A program made the translations under genes and the position numbers. Under the pieces are notes generated by a model. It saw only the letters and a list, made by a program, of their open reading frames with translations, was not told the DNA's origin and did not search any database. Shown here one piece after another: positions 32,831-42,685 of a stretch of 64,000 nucleotides of DNA (within the stretch, counting starts at the first letter, position 1; every line of letters begins with the position of its first letter). The stretch comes from Batillaria attramentaria (lineage: Eukaryota; Mollusca; Gastropoda; Batillariidae): positions 355,001 to 419,000 of the forward strand of contig JACVVK020000396.1 in NCBI GenBank assembly GCA_018292915.2, read 5' to 3'.

Positions 32831-35800
32831 ACTTACTTACTTACTTAGGCCCTTGGCTCCATGTGGAGCATAGGCCATCGACAACCCTTCGCCATCGCAC
32901 TCTGTTCTGGGCTAGTCTTGCCACTCCAGTCCAGTTGGTACCCTGCTTACATAGCTCTGCCTCAGTGTCCCGCCTCCAGCTGTTGCGAGGCCGGCCTCTC
33001 TTCCTTTTCCCCTGTGGGTTCCATGTCAGGGCTTGGCGTGTGGTGCTGGATGCTGGCTTCCTGAGGGTGTGTCCAATCCAGCCCCACTTCCTCCGCAGGA
33101 TCTGCTTGGCCACTGGTTCCTGCCCCGCTCGCTCCCACAGCTCTTCATTCCGGATCTTCTCTGGCCATCGGATGTTGAAGATGCGCCTCAGACAGGTGTT
33201 GAGAAATGTCTGGATCTTCTGCTGCATCGTCTTCGTTGTCCTCCATGTTTCGCATCCGTAGAGCAGAACCGACTTAACGTTGGAGTTGAAGATGCGAAGT
33301 TTGGTTCTTATGCTGACAACTTTGGATGCCCAGACGTTCTTCAGCATGACCATCGCTGCCCTTGCCTTGCCGATTCTGGCTGTGACGTCTTGGTCTGTGC
33401 CTCCCTGTCCATCAACCACACTTCCCAGGTAGACAAAGGACTCTACCTCCCTGATGGGCTCTCCACCGACTGTGACTGGTGTGTTGGCAGTGGTGTTGAT
33501 CTTCATCAGCTCGGTTTTCTTCCTGTTGATCTTGAGCCCTGTTCCGGCTGATGTGGCTTCCAGGCGCGTAGTCTTGTCCTGCATCTGGCTGTGGCTGTGA
33601 GACAGGAGCGCCAGGTCGTCCGCGAAGTCGAGGTCATCCAGCTGCGTCCAGAGTGTCCACTGTATCCCGTTTTTCCTGCCTGCTGTAGTGGTCTGCATGA
33701 TCCAGTCGATGACCAGGAGGAAGAGGAACGGGGACAACAGGCATCCCTGGCGGACTCCGGTCTTCACCTCGAAGCTTTCTGACAACTGGCCAGCATGGGC
33801 AATCCTGCAGCTCATGTCTTGGTAGGTGCACTGGATCAAGGAGATGATCTTCCCGGGAACTCCATAGTGCCTTAGCAGCTTCCACAGTGCCTCTCTGTCT
33901 ACACTGTCGAAAGCCTTCTCATAGTCTATGAAGTTGATGTAGAGAGGGGAGTTCCACTCCAGTGACTGCTCCACAATGATGCGTAGGCTGGCAATCTGGT
34001 CAGCGCAGGACCTGTTCCTGCGAAAGCCCGCCTGCTGGTCTCGGAGCATGGGGTCGACTGCCTCTCTCATCCTCTCCAGTAGAATTCTGTTGAGAACCTT
34101 GCCTGGCACTGACAGGAGCATGATCCCTCGGTAGTTGCTGCAGTCCCTGAGGTCCCCTTTCTTTGGCAGCTTGATGACGATCCCTTCTTTCCACTGGGCT
34201 GGCACCTCTTCCTTCTCCCAGATCTTGCTGAAAAGGCTGTGCAGCATGTTGACGGCTGTCTCTGTGTCTGCTTTGATGGCTTCTGCTGGTATCTCGTCCG
34301 GCCCTGCAGCTTTCCCATTTCTCAGTGTCATGATGGCTTTCCTGATCTCCGCCTTAGAGGGCTTGTCACAGTTGATGGGTAGTTCTGTCTCTGCTGGTGG
34401 GATGTCTGGTGGTGTTTCAGGGATGGGGCGATTTAACAGCTCCCTGAAGTGTTCTGCCCATCGCTTCAGCTGTTCCTCAGTTGTTGTCAGTGGGTGCCCG
34501 TTCTTGTCCTTCACTGGTTTGTCTGTCTGCTGGAATTTGCCCGCGAGCTTCTTGGTCACCTGGTACAGGTCTTTTAGATTCCCTTGTCGGGCTGCTTCCT
34601 CTGCTTGACTGGCCAGGTTGTCGATGTAGTCCCTCTTGTCCTTCCTGGTGCTCCTCTTCACTTCTCTGTCAGCTGCTGTGTATTCTTCCTGTGCCTTTGC
34701 CTTAGCTCTTCTTGTTCGGCTCGTGTTCAGTGCAGTTTTCTTCTCTTTCCTAACTTCCAGCTTCTGGATGGTATCAGCAGAGATCCATTCCTTATGTTGG
34801 GTCTTTCTCTTGCCAAGGACCTCTTCGCATGTGTCGTGCCAAAGTTTCTTGCTGTGTTCCCAGTGTGTCTCGATGTCCATTTCACTGTCTTCTATCAGGT
34901 CTTGCAGTGGCTGGAACCTGTTGGAAAGGCTGATCTGGAATGCTGCTTGTGTCTCTGTGTTCCTGAGTAGTCCAACGTTGTACCTGGTCCGTGTGTTGTT
35001 GGCGTTGGTGTGCCTCTTAAGCCGAAGTCTCAATGTTGTTGCAAGAAGGTGGTGGTCTGATGATACATCGGCACCCCTCATCACGCGCACATCCCGCCAC
35101 GATCTCCTGAACTTCCGGCTGATGCAGATGTGATCAATCTGGTTCTCCGTGACATGGTCCGGTGATCTCCATGTGGCCTTGTGGATGCGCTTGTGTGGGA
35201 AGATGCTGCCTCCTATCACTAGCTGGTTCAGGGCACAAAAGTTTGCAAAGCGCTCGCCATTTTCGTTCATCTGTCCCAGTCCGTGTGTTCCCATGGTGTC
35301 CTCGTAGCCTGTGTTGTCTGATCCAATCTTGGCGTTGAAGTCTCCCATCAGTATGGTCATGTCCTTGGCTCCTCCTCTATCTATCACTGTCTGCAGTTGT
35401 TGGTAGAAGTCATCTTTTTTCTCCTCTTCCGCATCATTGGTGGGAGCGTAGCACTGGATGATGTTCAGCTTGATGTCTTTTTTCTTGGTGATGAATTTGG
35501 CTGTGATGATGCGGGAGTTGACAGGTTCCCAGCCGATGAGTGCCCGCTGTGCCTCCGGTGCCAGCATCAGGGCCACGCCCTCAGTGTGGGGGGCTCCATC
35601 CTCTGTGTGTCCAGAGTACAGCAATTGCTCTCCCGATGAAAATCTCAGCTGTCCTGTCTGTAGCCACCTTGTCTCACTCAGTCCCAGTACTCCTATCTTG
35701 TAGTTCTTCATCTCTCTTGCTACTTGTATGGTCCTTCCTACTTCATACATTGTCCTGATGTTCCATGTGGCTACTCTCGTTGTTGTCCTGGGTGTTAGAA

Positions 35801-36128
35801 GGGGGGTCGGCCTTGCAGCTTCCTTTCGGCTTTCACTGCAATGCGTCATAGGTCTCCGGGATGGAGACCCTTCCTCGCCCAGGTGAATGTCTCGGTTTGT
35901 TGCTGTCGATGCTTTTGTAACTTAATGTTTTTTACAGGTAGGGCTGTTAACCCTACGCAAACCTGTTTAGCCTCTTGGAGAGGTGGTCCACATTCGTCTG
36001 ACCTCTACCCTTCGACCTGTCCAGCTTGGGTGACCCTGCCAGGAGCATGTGCTCCTGCTGGCATAGTTCTCTGGGTCATTGAGGTACACAAGCCACTACC
36101 CCACGACAAGGGGTGGACCATGTAGGGG
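32831..36128 (-). mobile_element. Full-length non-LTR retrotransposon (RTE-like) inserted in gag
   Basis: 3298 bp bounded by a 12-bp target duplication. The minus-strand 5' end starts CCTACATGGTCCACCCC, and the 3' end is a short tandem tail of AAGT units (plus strand 32831-32847) rather than poly(A). Such tails are typical of RTE-type elements. A single long frame encodes endonuclease and reverse transcriptase. Being intact and nested in a young Gypsy element, it is younger still. Confidence 0.88.
32841..35849 (-). CDS. LINE endonuclease/reverse transcriptase, 1002 residues
   Basis: Single uninterrupted frame. N-terminal apurinic-type endonuclease: WNIRTM, ETRW, GDFNAKIG and the C-terminal SSDHHLL motif. 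Reverse transcriptase in the second half: CSNYRGIMLL, DQQAGFRRNRSC, YEKAFDSVDR, TGVRQGCLLSP, FADDLALL (the catalytic YxDD box as FADD) and YLGSVV. A C-terminal stretch has W-rich and H/R-rich motifs (WGWIGHTLRK). This is the architecture of RTE-group proteins widespread in molluscs. Clade assignment beyond an RTE-like APE LINE needs a tree. The methionine at 35849 is the first in frame. Confidence 0.93.
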   Translation of the reverse strand: MTHCSESRKEAARPTPLLTPRTTTRVATWNIRTMYEVGRTIQVAREMKNYKIGVLGLSETRWLQTGQLRFSSGEQLLYSGHTEDGAPHTEGVALMLAPEAQRALIGWEPVNSRIITAKFITKKKDIKLNIIQCYAPTNDAEEEKKDDFYQQLQTVIDRGGAKDMTILMGDFNAKIGSDNTGYEDTMGTHGLGQMNENGERFANFCALNQLVIGGSIFPHKRIHKATWRSPDHVTENQIDHICISRKFRRSWRDVRVMRGADVSSDHHLLATTLRLRLKRHTNANNTRTRYNVGLLRNTETQAAFQISLSNRFQPLQDLIEDSEMDIETHWEHSKKLWHDTCEEVLGKRKTQHKEWISADTIQKLEVRKEKKTALNTSRTRRAKAKAQEEYTAADREVKRSTRKDKRDYIDNLASQAEEAARQGNLKDLYQVTKKLAGKFQQTDKPVKDKNGHPLTTTEEQLKRWAEHFRELLNRPIPETPPDIPPAETELPINCDKPSKAEIRKAIMTLRNGKAAGPDEIPAEAIKADTETAVNMLHSLFSKIWEKEEVPAQWKEGIVIKLPKKGDLRDCSNYRGIMLLSVPGKVLNRILLERMREAVDPMLRDQQAGFRRNRSCADQIASLRIIVEQSLEWNSPLYINFIDYEKAFDSVDREALWKLLRHYGVPGKIISLIQCTYQDMSCRIAHAGQLSESFEVKTGVRQGCLLSPFLFLLVIDWIMQTTTAGRKNGIQWTLWTQLDDLDFADDLALLSHSHSQMQDKTTRLEATSAGTGLKINRKKTELMKINTTANTPVTVGGEPIREVESFVYLGSVVDGQGGTDQDVTARIGKARAAMVMLKNVWASKVVSIRTKLRIFNSNVKSVLLYGCETWRTTKTMQQKIQTFLNTCLRRIFNIRWPEKIRNEELWERAGQEPVAKQILRRKWGWIGHTLRKPASSTTRQALTWNPQGKRKRGRPRNSWRRDTEAELCKQGTNWTGVARLAQNRVRWRRVVDGLCSTWSQGPK

Positions 36129-36140
36129 AGGAACGGCGTT
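36129..36140. repeat. Target-site duplication, right copy (nested LINE)
   Basis: Second copy of AGGAACGGCGTT; gag coding sequence resumes beyond it. Confidence 0.9.
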
Positions 36141-36575
36141 GGCGACAAGAAATGTGCAGAATCTTGACCAGTAGTCAGGCCACAGTTCTGAAGTGGAATC
36201 AAAGGCAGCGAAAGGTGGAATAGCGGCGGTCGAAACAGTAGAAGTGTGAGGACGGGTACTTGCGCTGGAATCCCCAGTCGGTGTCTGAACTTGAATCATC
36301 TTCATCAACGCACCCATCTGCTCTCTTTGGACTGCTAATTCTTCTTCATGCTGCTTTGCTTGAATTCTCATCTGTTCCTTCATCTGTTCCTTCTGCTGTT
36401 CCATTTGTTCCTTCTGCTGTTCCATTTGTTCTGTCTGCTGTTCCATTTGAATCTTCATCTGTTCCTTCTGAATCTTCATCTGTTCCTTCTGCTGTTCCAT
36501 TTGGATCTTCATCTGTTCCTTCTGCTGTTCCAATTGCTCTCTAAGCAATTTTATCAGCTCCGCTGTCTCTGCCAT
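36141..36575 (-). CDS. Gag N-terminal part with Gln/Lys/Glu coiled-coil repeats
   Basis: Starts MAETAELIKLLREQLEQQ at 36575 and runs into the nested LINE. About 90 residues are a seven-residue-like repetition of QKEQM and MEQQ, a predicted long coiled coil, followed by a capsid-like start (FAAFDSTSELWPDYWSRF). The repeat tract is built from near-identical codons, so its length may vary by slippage. It is disrupted at its 3' end by the LINE. Confidence 0.8.
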
Positions 36576-36682
36576 GGTCAGTCGTCAATTTTCGCTGCAG
36601 CAACAGTTGAAGGGGTGCAACTTCTGTAGTTGGAGTTTCTTGAGTACTGGAGAGTACTGTCCCTTCGTAGGTAGATCAATGT

Positions 36683-36703
36683 CGAATCCTGTCGGCGACG
36701 CCA
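36683..36703 (-). promoter_or_regulatory. Candidate primer-binding site of the LTR element
   Basis: Minus strand TGGCGTCGCCGACAGG..., 8 nt inside the 5' LTR. The complementary plus strand reads like a tRNA 3' end (CGAATCCTGT...CGCCA, with the B-box TTCGAATCC partly visible). A serine-type tRNA is plausible but not established. Confidence 0.7.
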
Positions 36704-36711
36704 AATATTTC

Positions 36712-37025
36712 TGTTGTATTTTTCTCCTGCTATGTCGCTCTCTCGGTGCACTCGCAGAGAAGACACGGGATACAACAGGCTGGAACTCCAATACTTTATT
36801 AACAGAAGATGCGCAAGAACAAACTCATGAAAGAGGAAGAACCCAGAACGCTGTGCAGTGCTGCTTATATACTAACAGGTCAGATCTAGAACATTCTGTA
36901 ACATACTGGCAAGTACGGAATCTTTCCGAGGTTATGTAATCTGCTGACGTTACTGCACTCGCATGTTCTGGGATGGTCTAGAAATTTCCATCGAAATGCA
37001 GTGACTTTTCGCGATCTCTACAACA
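36712..37025 (-). repeat. 5' LTR of the Ty3/Gypsy-like element
   Basis: 314 bp, TG...CA ends, one mismatch to the 3' LTR. Followed outside by the target duplication CAATA (37026-37030). Confidence 0.92.
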
Positions 37026-37204
37026 CAATACTTTATTAATCCCTTCCGGGAAATTAAATGTCTGCCGGTAACATACAGACAGGACATAAAAGAGTTCTTA
37101 AAAGAGACATAAAACATAAAAAAAACAAATTATCACCATAACACACATCACATTAATTATCACATATATCACAGACTATATAGATTATACACCCCCCCCC
37201 CCTC

Positions 37205-37256
<52 letters not shown>

Positions 37257-37480
37257 GCAGTCACAGACTATCTGTATGATGTCCGACTCTTGCTTTTGAT
37301 CGAGCGAACGGCCGAGGGTATAAAAGAGTTTGCATAGCGAGTGGTTTTAACTAGGGGGGCCCTGAGGCGGCCGCTTCGCTCTATCACCAGCGCGTCGAAA
37401 ACGTGCCAGAGCGGATGACTGCAGTCCCTCATAATCTTTGCTGCCTTTTTTGTACAGATTTCTCAAGACTGGCCGCAAAA
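37026..37480 (-). mobile_element. 3' remnant of an older LINE (CR1/Rex-like C-terminus)
   Basis: On the minus strand a decayed frame has HPL...F, SGRLRAPLVKTTRYANSF and IPSAV, the hallmark C-terminal motif of several CR1-group LINE proteins, followed by a (CA)n tract (37206-37254) and a tail with AATAAAG. The (CAAT)n run left of the Gypsy element (28450-28469) would be the tail repeats of the same LINE, split by the Gypsy insertion. Confidence 0.6.
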
Positions 37481-38150
37481 CTCTCCTGACCCCTCCCCAC
37501 CACCCCGCCTGCTTTCTTGATAATCAGCTGTTGCTGTTGTCTTGTTTCTTGAAAGCTGACATCGGCAGTCCAAACGCTTCAGGCGAAATCTCTGAGTGAG
37601 ATGCTTTATTTCGTTTGTCCATAGTCCTGGAGAAGTCAGTAGATCTGTTCCGATGCCTCCATTTGAGCAAAGAACTAGGCTTAAGAATGTGGAAATCGTG
37701 GATGAAACTGAGGAAAGGGTCAACAATTTTACATCCCGCTACTACAATGTTCGTTCGCCCCGATTCCCATAGTAGTCTACTGATTCTACGTTTCCAACGG
37801 GAATCCGTGCAATATAGTTTATATTTATGGCAACAGCAAGAACACAAAAATCTAGCATGTGTACAATAAAGTAGGACACGAAAAACTGTTTCCTATGCTT
37901 TTAATTAATTTTAATTAAGTTGTCAGGAGTCCACGTAGATGAAGTTCTGGTAACTTCATAGAATTCTGCGGGCGTCAGCGCGACTTGACACATCGTTTTG
38001 GTGCGTCCTTCATAGGGTCTTCAATTTGTTCTGTTTTAGCCCTCCGCCCCCTGTGAATAAGACAATAATAATGTTAGTGACGTCGTTGCCAAAAACTGCC
38101 TTTAGGCGATGGTAGCAGGAAGCATCATCCGCAGAAAAAAAAAAAAAAAA
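37481..38150. other. Spacer between LINE remnant and repeat
   Basis: No gene recognised. Short frames on both strands (37524-37847, 37615-37869) have no known domain; part may be upstream LINE sequence too decayed to read. Confidence 0.35.
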
Positions 38151-38151
38151 A

Positions 38152-39400
38152 CAAGGAGGAACGGCCTCGTCCTACAAAGTTGTTTCTCCAAACTTCATTT
38201 TATTTTGTCTGTTTTGTTAAGTTGTTTCTCTATAGAGAAACAACTTTATGAGACGGGGCAGATTTTGCTAGGCGCAGCAGCAAGTTTCAGTGATACTAAA
38301 CAAGACTGTGACGTTTCTCCACACAATACATACTTTCGCGCACACAGTGACGTAACGAAATCTGCGTCATAGACACTTGACGTGCACACTATGCTGCTGC
38401 GTCCTTTTTGGCGGGAGTTGTGAGACGTGTTTGTGTGTGTGTGTGTGTGGACGGATGTAATGATGGCTATCCCCTAAACCACCTCGCTGGAGGCCTTTTT
38501 ACTTTGAGAAAAAATGGGAATTCACCTTCTCCAGAGCTACCTTTCACGATTTTTAGCCTGCCGTATTTTCAGAAGAGTTATCGCCGATTTTAAAAAATCG
38601 GTCATGCTACGAATTTTTTCGAAAAAAATGTTCAAATGGCTTTATTTTCTGAAATTGGGAAGATCATCCAATTATACTGCCTGTTTTTGTAGCACAGCTC
38701 TGTAGCTCTGATAGGTTTTGTGTAAGAAAAATATTTCCGAGGTAGGGGTGGTTTGCATATACATGTAAGGCCAAATATCTATGAAGACTCCTTCGAATTA
38801 CTCATCATTCCGGTATTTTTGTCACTTGTGCCAACTGCACATATGACATGAACTACTGCACTATTATAGATTTAGTATTAAAAATAACAGAGCTTTTAGA
38901 TAAACACATGTTTTTAAGTTTCTGCGAGAAGCGCCGGTCAAAAAAGTTCCAATTTTGCAATTTCGTAAGTACAATCCAAGGCACTAAAGTCCATCATCAG
39001 CTCTCTAGATCTTCCAGATTTTATGTCAAAATTAATTCAGTCACGGAAGTCACAAAAGCAACAAGGAAATCACAAGATATGAAGAAGTATCATCTGTCAG
39101 ACGAGCAGCGTAAGGCTGACGTCAAATGTTTGGTTCACAGACAAAATCTGCAAGTATCGTCACTGCTTCCGACATTTCATCAGCCCTCTAGATCTTCCAG
39201 ATTTCATGTGAAAATTAATTCAGTCGGAGAAGTCACAAAGCCAACAGGGAAATCACAAGACATGAACAAGCATCCTCAGACGATCTCAGTGCTAGAGGCT
39301 GACGTCAAAAGTTTAGTTCACGGAATTGACGTCATCTCTCTCTCTCTCTGTAAAACCTGCCTGAGGCTGATGTCAAATGTTTAGTTCACGGAACTGACGT
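38152..39400 (+). repeat. Dispersed repeat with TGACGTCA-type motifs and a 28-bp palindrome, copy 2
   Basis: Starts ACAAGGAGGAACGGCC; the perfect 28-bp palindrome is at 38219-38246. It is followed by the same body as 1640-2860 inverted, and ends in at least two subrepeats (TCTAGATCTTCCAGATT...; GCTGACGTCAAA...GTTCACGGAA). A family A/B SINE junction follows directly. Confidence 0.65.
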
Positions 39401-39401
39401 C

Positions 39402-39840
39402 TCACCCGGGTTCGAGTCCCAGCCGAGGCAAGCGGGATTTTTCCTACCTAGGACGGCTCCTACCCAGAGCGGGTGTGCTATGGGCCCAATGGGGAGGCTG
39501 TTGCCACACAGCCGAGATTCACCCACTTCACGGGTGCGACTTTGGGGGTGCTTCCCTTGGTATGACACGTCTTATGATGTGGATGATTACACGGCCGGCA
39601 CCGCAGGTGCCGTATTTCCCGGGCCTGGTTAATGCCGGGATATTTATGACAGGAAGCGTGGAATGCGGCCCTGTCCCGCAGTCCCAAACCACACGGACCT
39701 CCATAGCATCATCTTACCATCATCCTCATCTCCATCATCATGCATTATAAAAATTGCCCTAGCCTCCGAGCCCTCCGTGGATTCCACCCATTACCAGGGA
39801 GGAACACCACTGGAGCTGGCAAAGAGTTGGGGGAAAAAAA
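39402..39840 (+). repeat. tRNA-derived SINE, family B, copy 1 (5' truncated)
   Basis: Begins inside the tRNA-like head at the B box (GGGTTCGAGTCCC) and continues through the same 3' body as the copies at 56439 and 60670, ending in an A-rich tail. The A box is missing. Confidence 0.8.
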
Positions 39841-39877
39841 AAGAGTTTCCCGCACTATGACTGGCTTGTTTGTGTGC

Positions 39878-39883
39878 TTTATT
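39878..39883 (-). terminator. Possible polyadenylation signal of gene 4
   Basis: AATAAA on the minus strand, about 105 nt beyond the stop codon of gene 4. Confidence 0.45.
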
Positions 39884-39986
39884 TCGATTCGGTCAGGGAT
39901 TTCTTTTTGTTGTGTCACTACTCTGATCGGTCATTCTTTAAAGATCATGTTACCTGCACTGCTTCTGTCCCTGTGATGATTTGAGG

Positions 39987-40406
39987 CTAATGGGAAATGG
40001 GCTGTACTTGTGCCACAGTTGTCACTCGCTGGCACTCTGGCTGCTCGGCAGATAACTCGCAAGATAGTGATGATGGGGGAACATCCCCAAGAGAGTTGAG
40101 TTCGTGAGGTTGTGGCTCCATTGGGACCGTTTCCTCTGATCGGAGATAACAGATATTCATTTCCAGTTGAATGAAACAGCTAGTCAAATTGTCTGCTCCC
40201 GAAGAAACTAACTGAAAACAATAATAATAAAAGAAAAACCAACTGCAACTCTCCCATCCACCCCTACGTCGAAAAACCTATGAACCTGCATGTAGATCGT
40301 AAGCAAGGATTTATCCTCTCCTCAAACAACGGATGGGAGACAATCCTATTCTATGCATTTTGAAATTCTAATTTCTAACGCGCACAGTCATACACACACG
40401 CGCGCT

Positions 40407-40467
<61 letters not shown>

Positions 40468-41670
40468 TCTTTGCTGTAATGTGCATGACGTACGTTGCTG
40501 TACGTAACAGCATTTCTAATTCTGCATTGTACTCAAGTGGAATCACACACTCATGTTCTTTACCTTCAGAGAGTCTACGTACGGCCTTCTTGAGGGCCAA
40601 GCATTGTGCAAGAAGCAACAAACCCTTCCTCTGGAAGCATTCGGTAATATCTTCAGCAGTCAGCTCACGCAGTTCATCTACTGACGTGAAACCTTGGGAT
40701 TTCAGTGCGTGGATAGTTTCAGGTGCTAGGCGCTCGTCTGTAGCCCAATCCGCAATTCCTCTAGCTACACAACGAATTAAATTAAAAGTTTAATTCGTTG
40801 AAATTAAAAGTTTAGTACTGTAGACATAACAAAACTCAATAAGTAAAGTGAGTATTAGGAGCTTTGAGTCAAATAAAACGTTTCATAATGTAGACATTAC
40901 AAACGGTAACGATATCGGGTGAGTGAGTATTCTTCATTTACGGGCTAGAGTCGTAAAGCAAAGCACGCTATTTAGCAGCCAAGTTACAAAGTCGGTGTTC
41001 ACAACGAAATATAAAATATTGTATCACGGAAAATCGCATATGGACAGTACTAGGGCATTTTTAGGTACCGTGCATTCACATTGTCTGAGGAACCCATCTG
41101 TGGACATGTGAGGAGGGGGGGGGGACTTCCGGTTATGCAACAGGTCGTAGTTATTCTATCCACTGTGTGCATACTGATCTCACAAGGTAATGGTCGCTCT
41201 TCTTCTTCCTCAAGCTCCCTTTGTGAAGCTGTGGCTGATGGGCTGTCAGCATTTTCCTGCGATCTTTGAAAGCTGCTCGTACAACCTGTGATTGAAGAGA
41301 TTTCCGGGCCGCCTGTAAGTCTATCTCTTTTCCTTCCAGCTTTGTCGAATACAGTGAAACAATATGAAATACATACGGTCGAACAAAAGCAGAAAAGGTA
41401 GAAGAAGAAGGACATAATTATTCAGAATTCTCAATGGTAAGTAAAACAAACAACAAAAACAACAACAACACCAACAACAGCTTCTGTTTTGCATTCATTT
41501 CATTTACTTTTTAAACAATTGCATACTGATCAGCAAACACAACCAAATGCAGCTTAAAAGCATATGTCGTGCCTTATTTGTAAAATTGCCTAATTAATGA
41601 AGTAGGCGGAGACATTGACTAATTTCATGAACTTAGCAGCTCACTGCCTTATTCCTGAAATGGGCAACGA

Positions 41671-41711
<41 letters not shown>

Positions 41712-42628
41712 TGTGTCTGTGTCTGTGTGTCTGTGTCTGTGTGCACAAAAGATGAGAAAAATCATCATGTTTCTCATAGAAAACACTACATGGACGTGAC
41801 GTGAGTCTTCATGGATTCACGTACCACCTTGTTACCCAGAATCATGACAATCCCTGGAAGAAAAAGTTTTTGGGTAATCCTAATCTGTTTTCCTGGCAAT
41901 TTAAACTCAGACAATTTCATTGCTCATGGACTTCTTCCGACAGCATTTGTGGAAACGAATATCTCGCTGTAGAGTAAGAAAAATAAAATGAGTCCCAAAA
42001 CATATCCTTGTGTATATCCGGTCATGAATTTGGCCATGTTGTACTCAGATCTTCCTCGCAAAACCAGAAAATGGTCACGAAAGACGGTTTTCGCCTCTAA
42101 AAGTCGTTCACTGCTTTTTGAACGCCATTGGATAAAAGCTGGTTGATTCGGAGCTACCTGTATCCATCGGCCTACACGGAAAGGAGGCTATGACTAATTT
42201 TGCGACCAGTGCCCAACATGTGAAGCAGAATGATGTTCCGATAAAATGTTTATATCACAGAACTGAATTGTATTACTGCCGCTAGTTTGTGCAGAGTGTT
42301 TTCGGTGATGTTTAATCCTTTTCAAAACTTGCGTAGTATAATATGTTAATATATATACATGTACACTGTTCTTTACCTTCAGACAGTCGTTGTATGGCCG
42401 TTTTTAAGGCGAGACAGCTTGCAAGCGGCAACGAACACTGCTTCTGGAAGCATTCGGTAACATCTTCAGCAGTCAGCTCACACAGTTCATCTACTGACGT
42501 GAAACCTTGTGATTTCAGTGCGTGGATAGTCCTAGGTGCTAGGCGCTCGCCTGCAGCCCAATCATCAATTCCGTTAGGTGCTAGGCGCTCGCGTGTAGGC
42601 CAATCCTCAATTCCGTCAATTCCGTCAG

Positions 42629-42685
<57 letters not shown>

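Larger units (their letters stand above)
28470..37025 (-). mobile_element. Ty3/Gypsy-like LTR retrotransposon carrying a nested LINE
   Basis: Complete element on the minus strand: 5' LTR (36712-37025), primer-binding site, gag, protease, pol and 3' LTR (28470-28783), with a perfect 5-bp target duplication CAATA. Without the 3.3-kb LINE at 32831-36128 it would be about 5.2 kb. LTR identity (one mismatch in 314) implies recent insertion, and pol is uninterrupted. There is no envelope-like frame. The element landed at the 3' tail of an older LINE remnant (37026-37480). It is a retrotransposon by its gene content, not evidence of an infectious virus. Confidence 0.92.

Noticed and set aside
28736..36629. 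Many open frames on the plus strand of the transposon nest
   Set aside because: They are antisense shadows of pol, gag and the LINE protein and contain no domains.
37463..37869. Coding exons in the spacer after the LINE remnant
   Set aside because: The frames lack domains and splice partners and are probably decayed LINE sequence.
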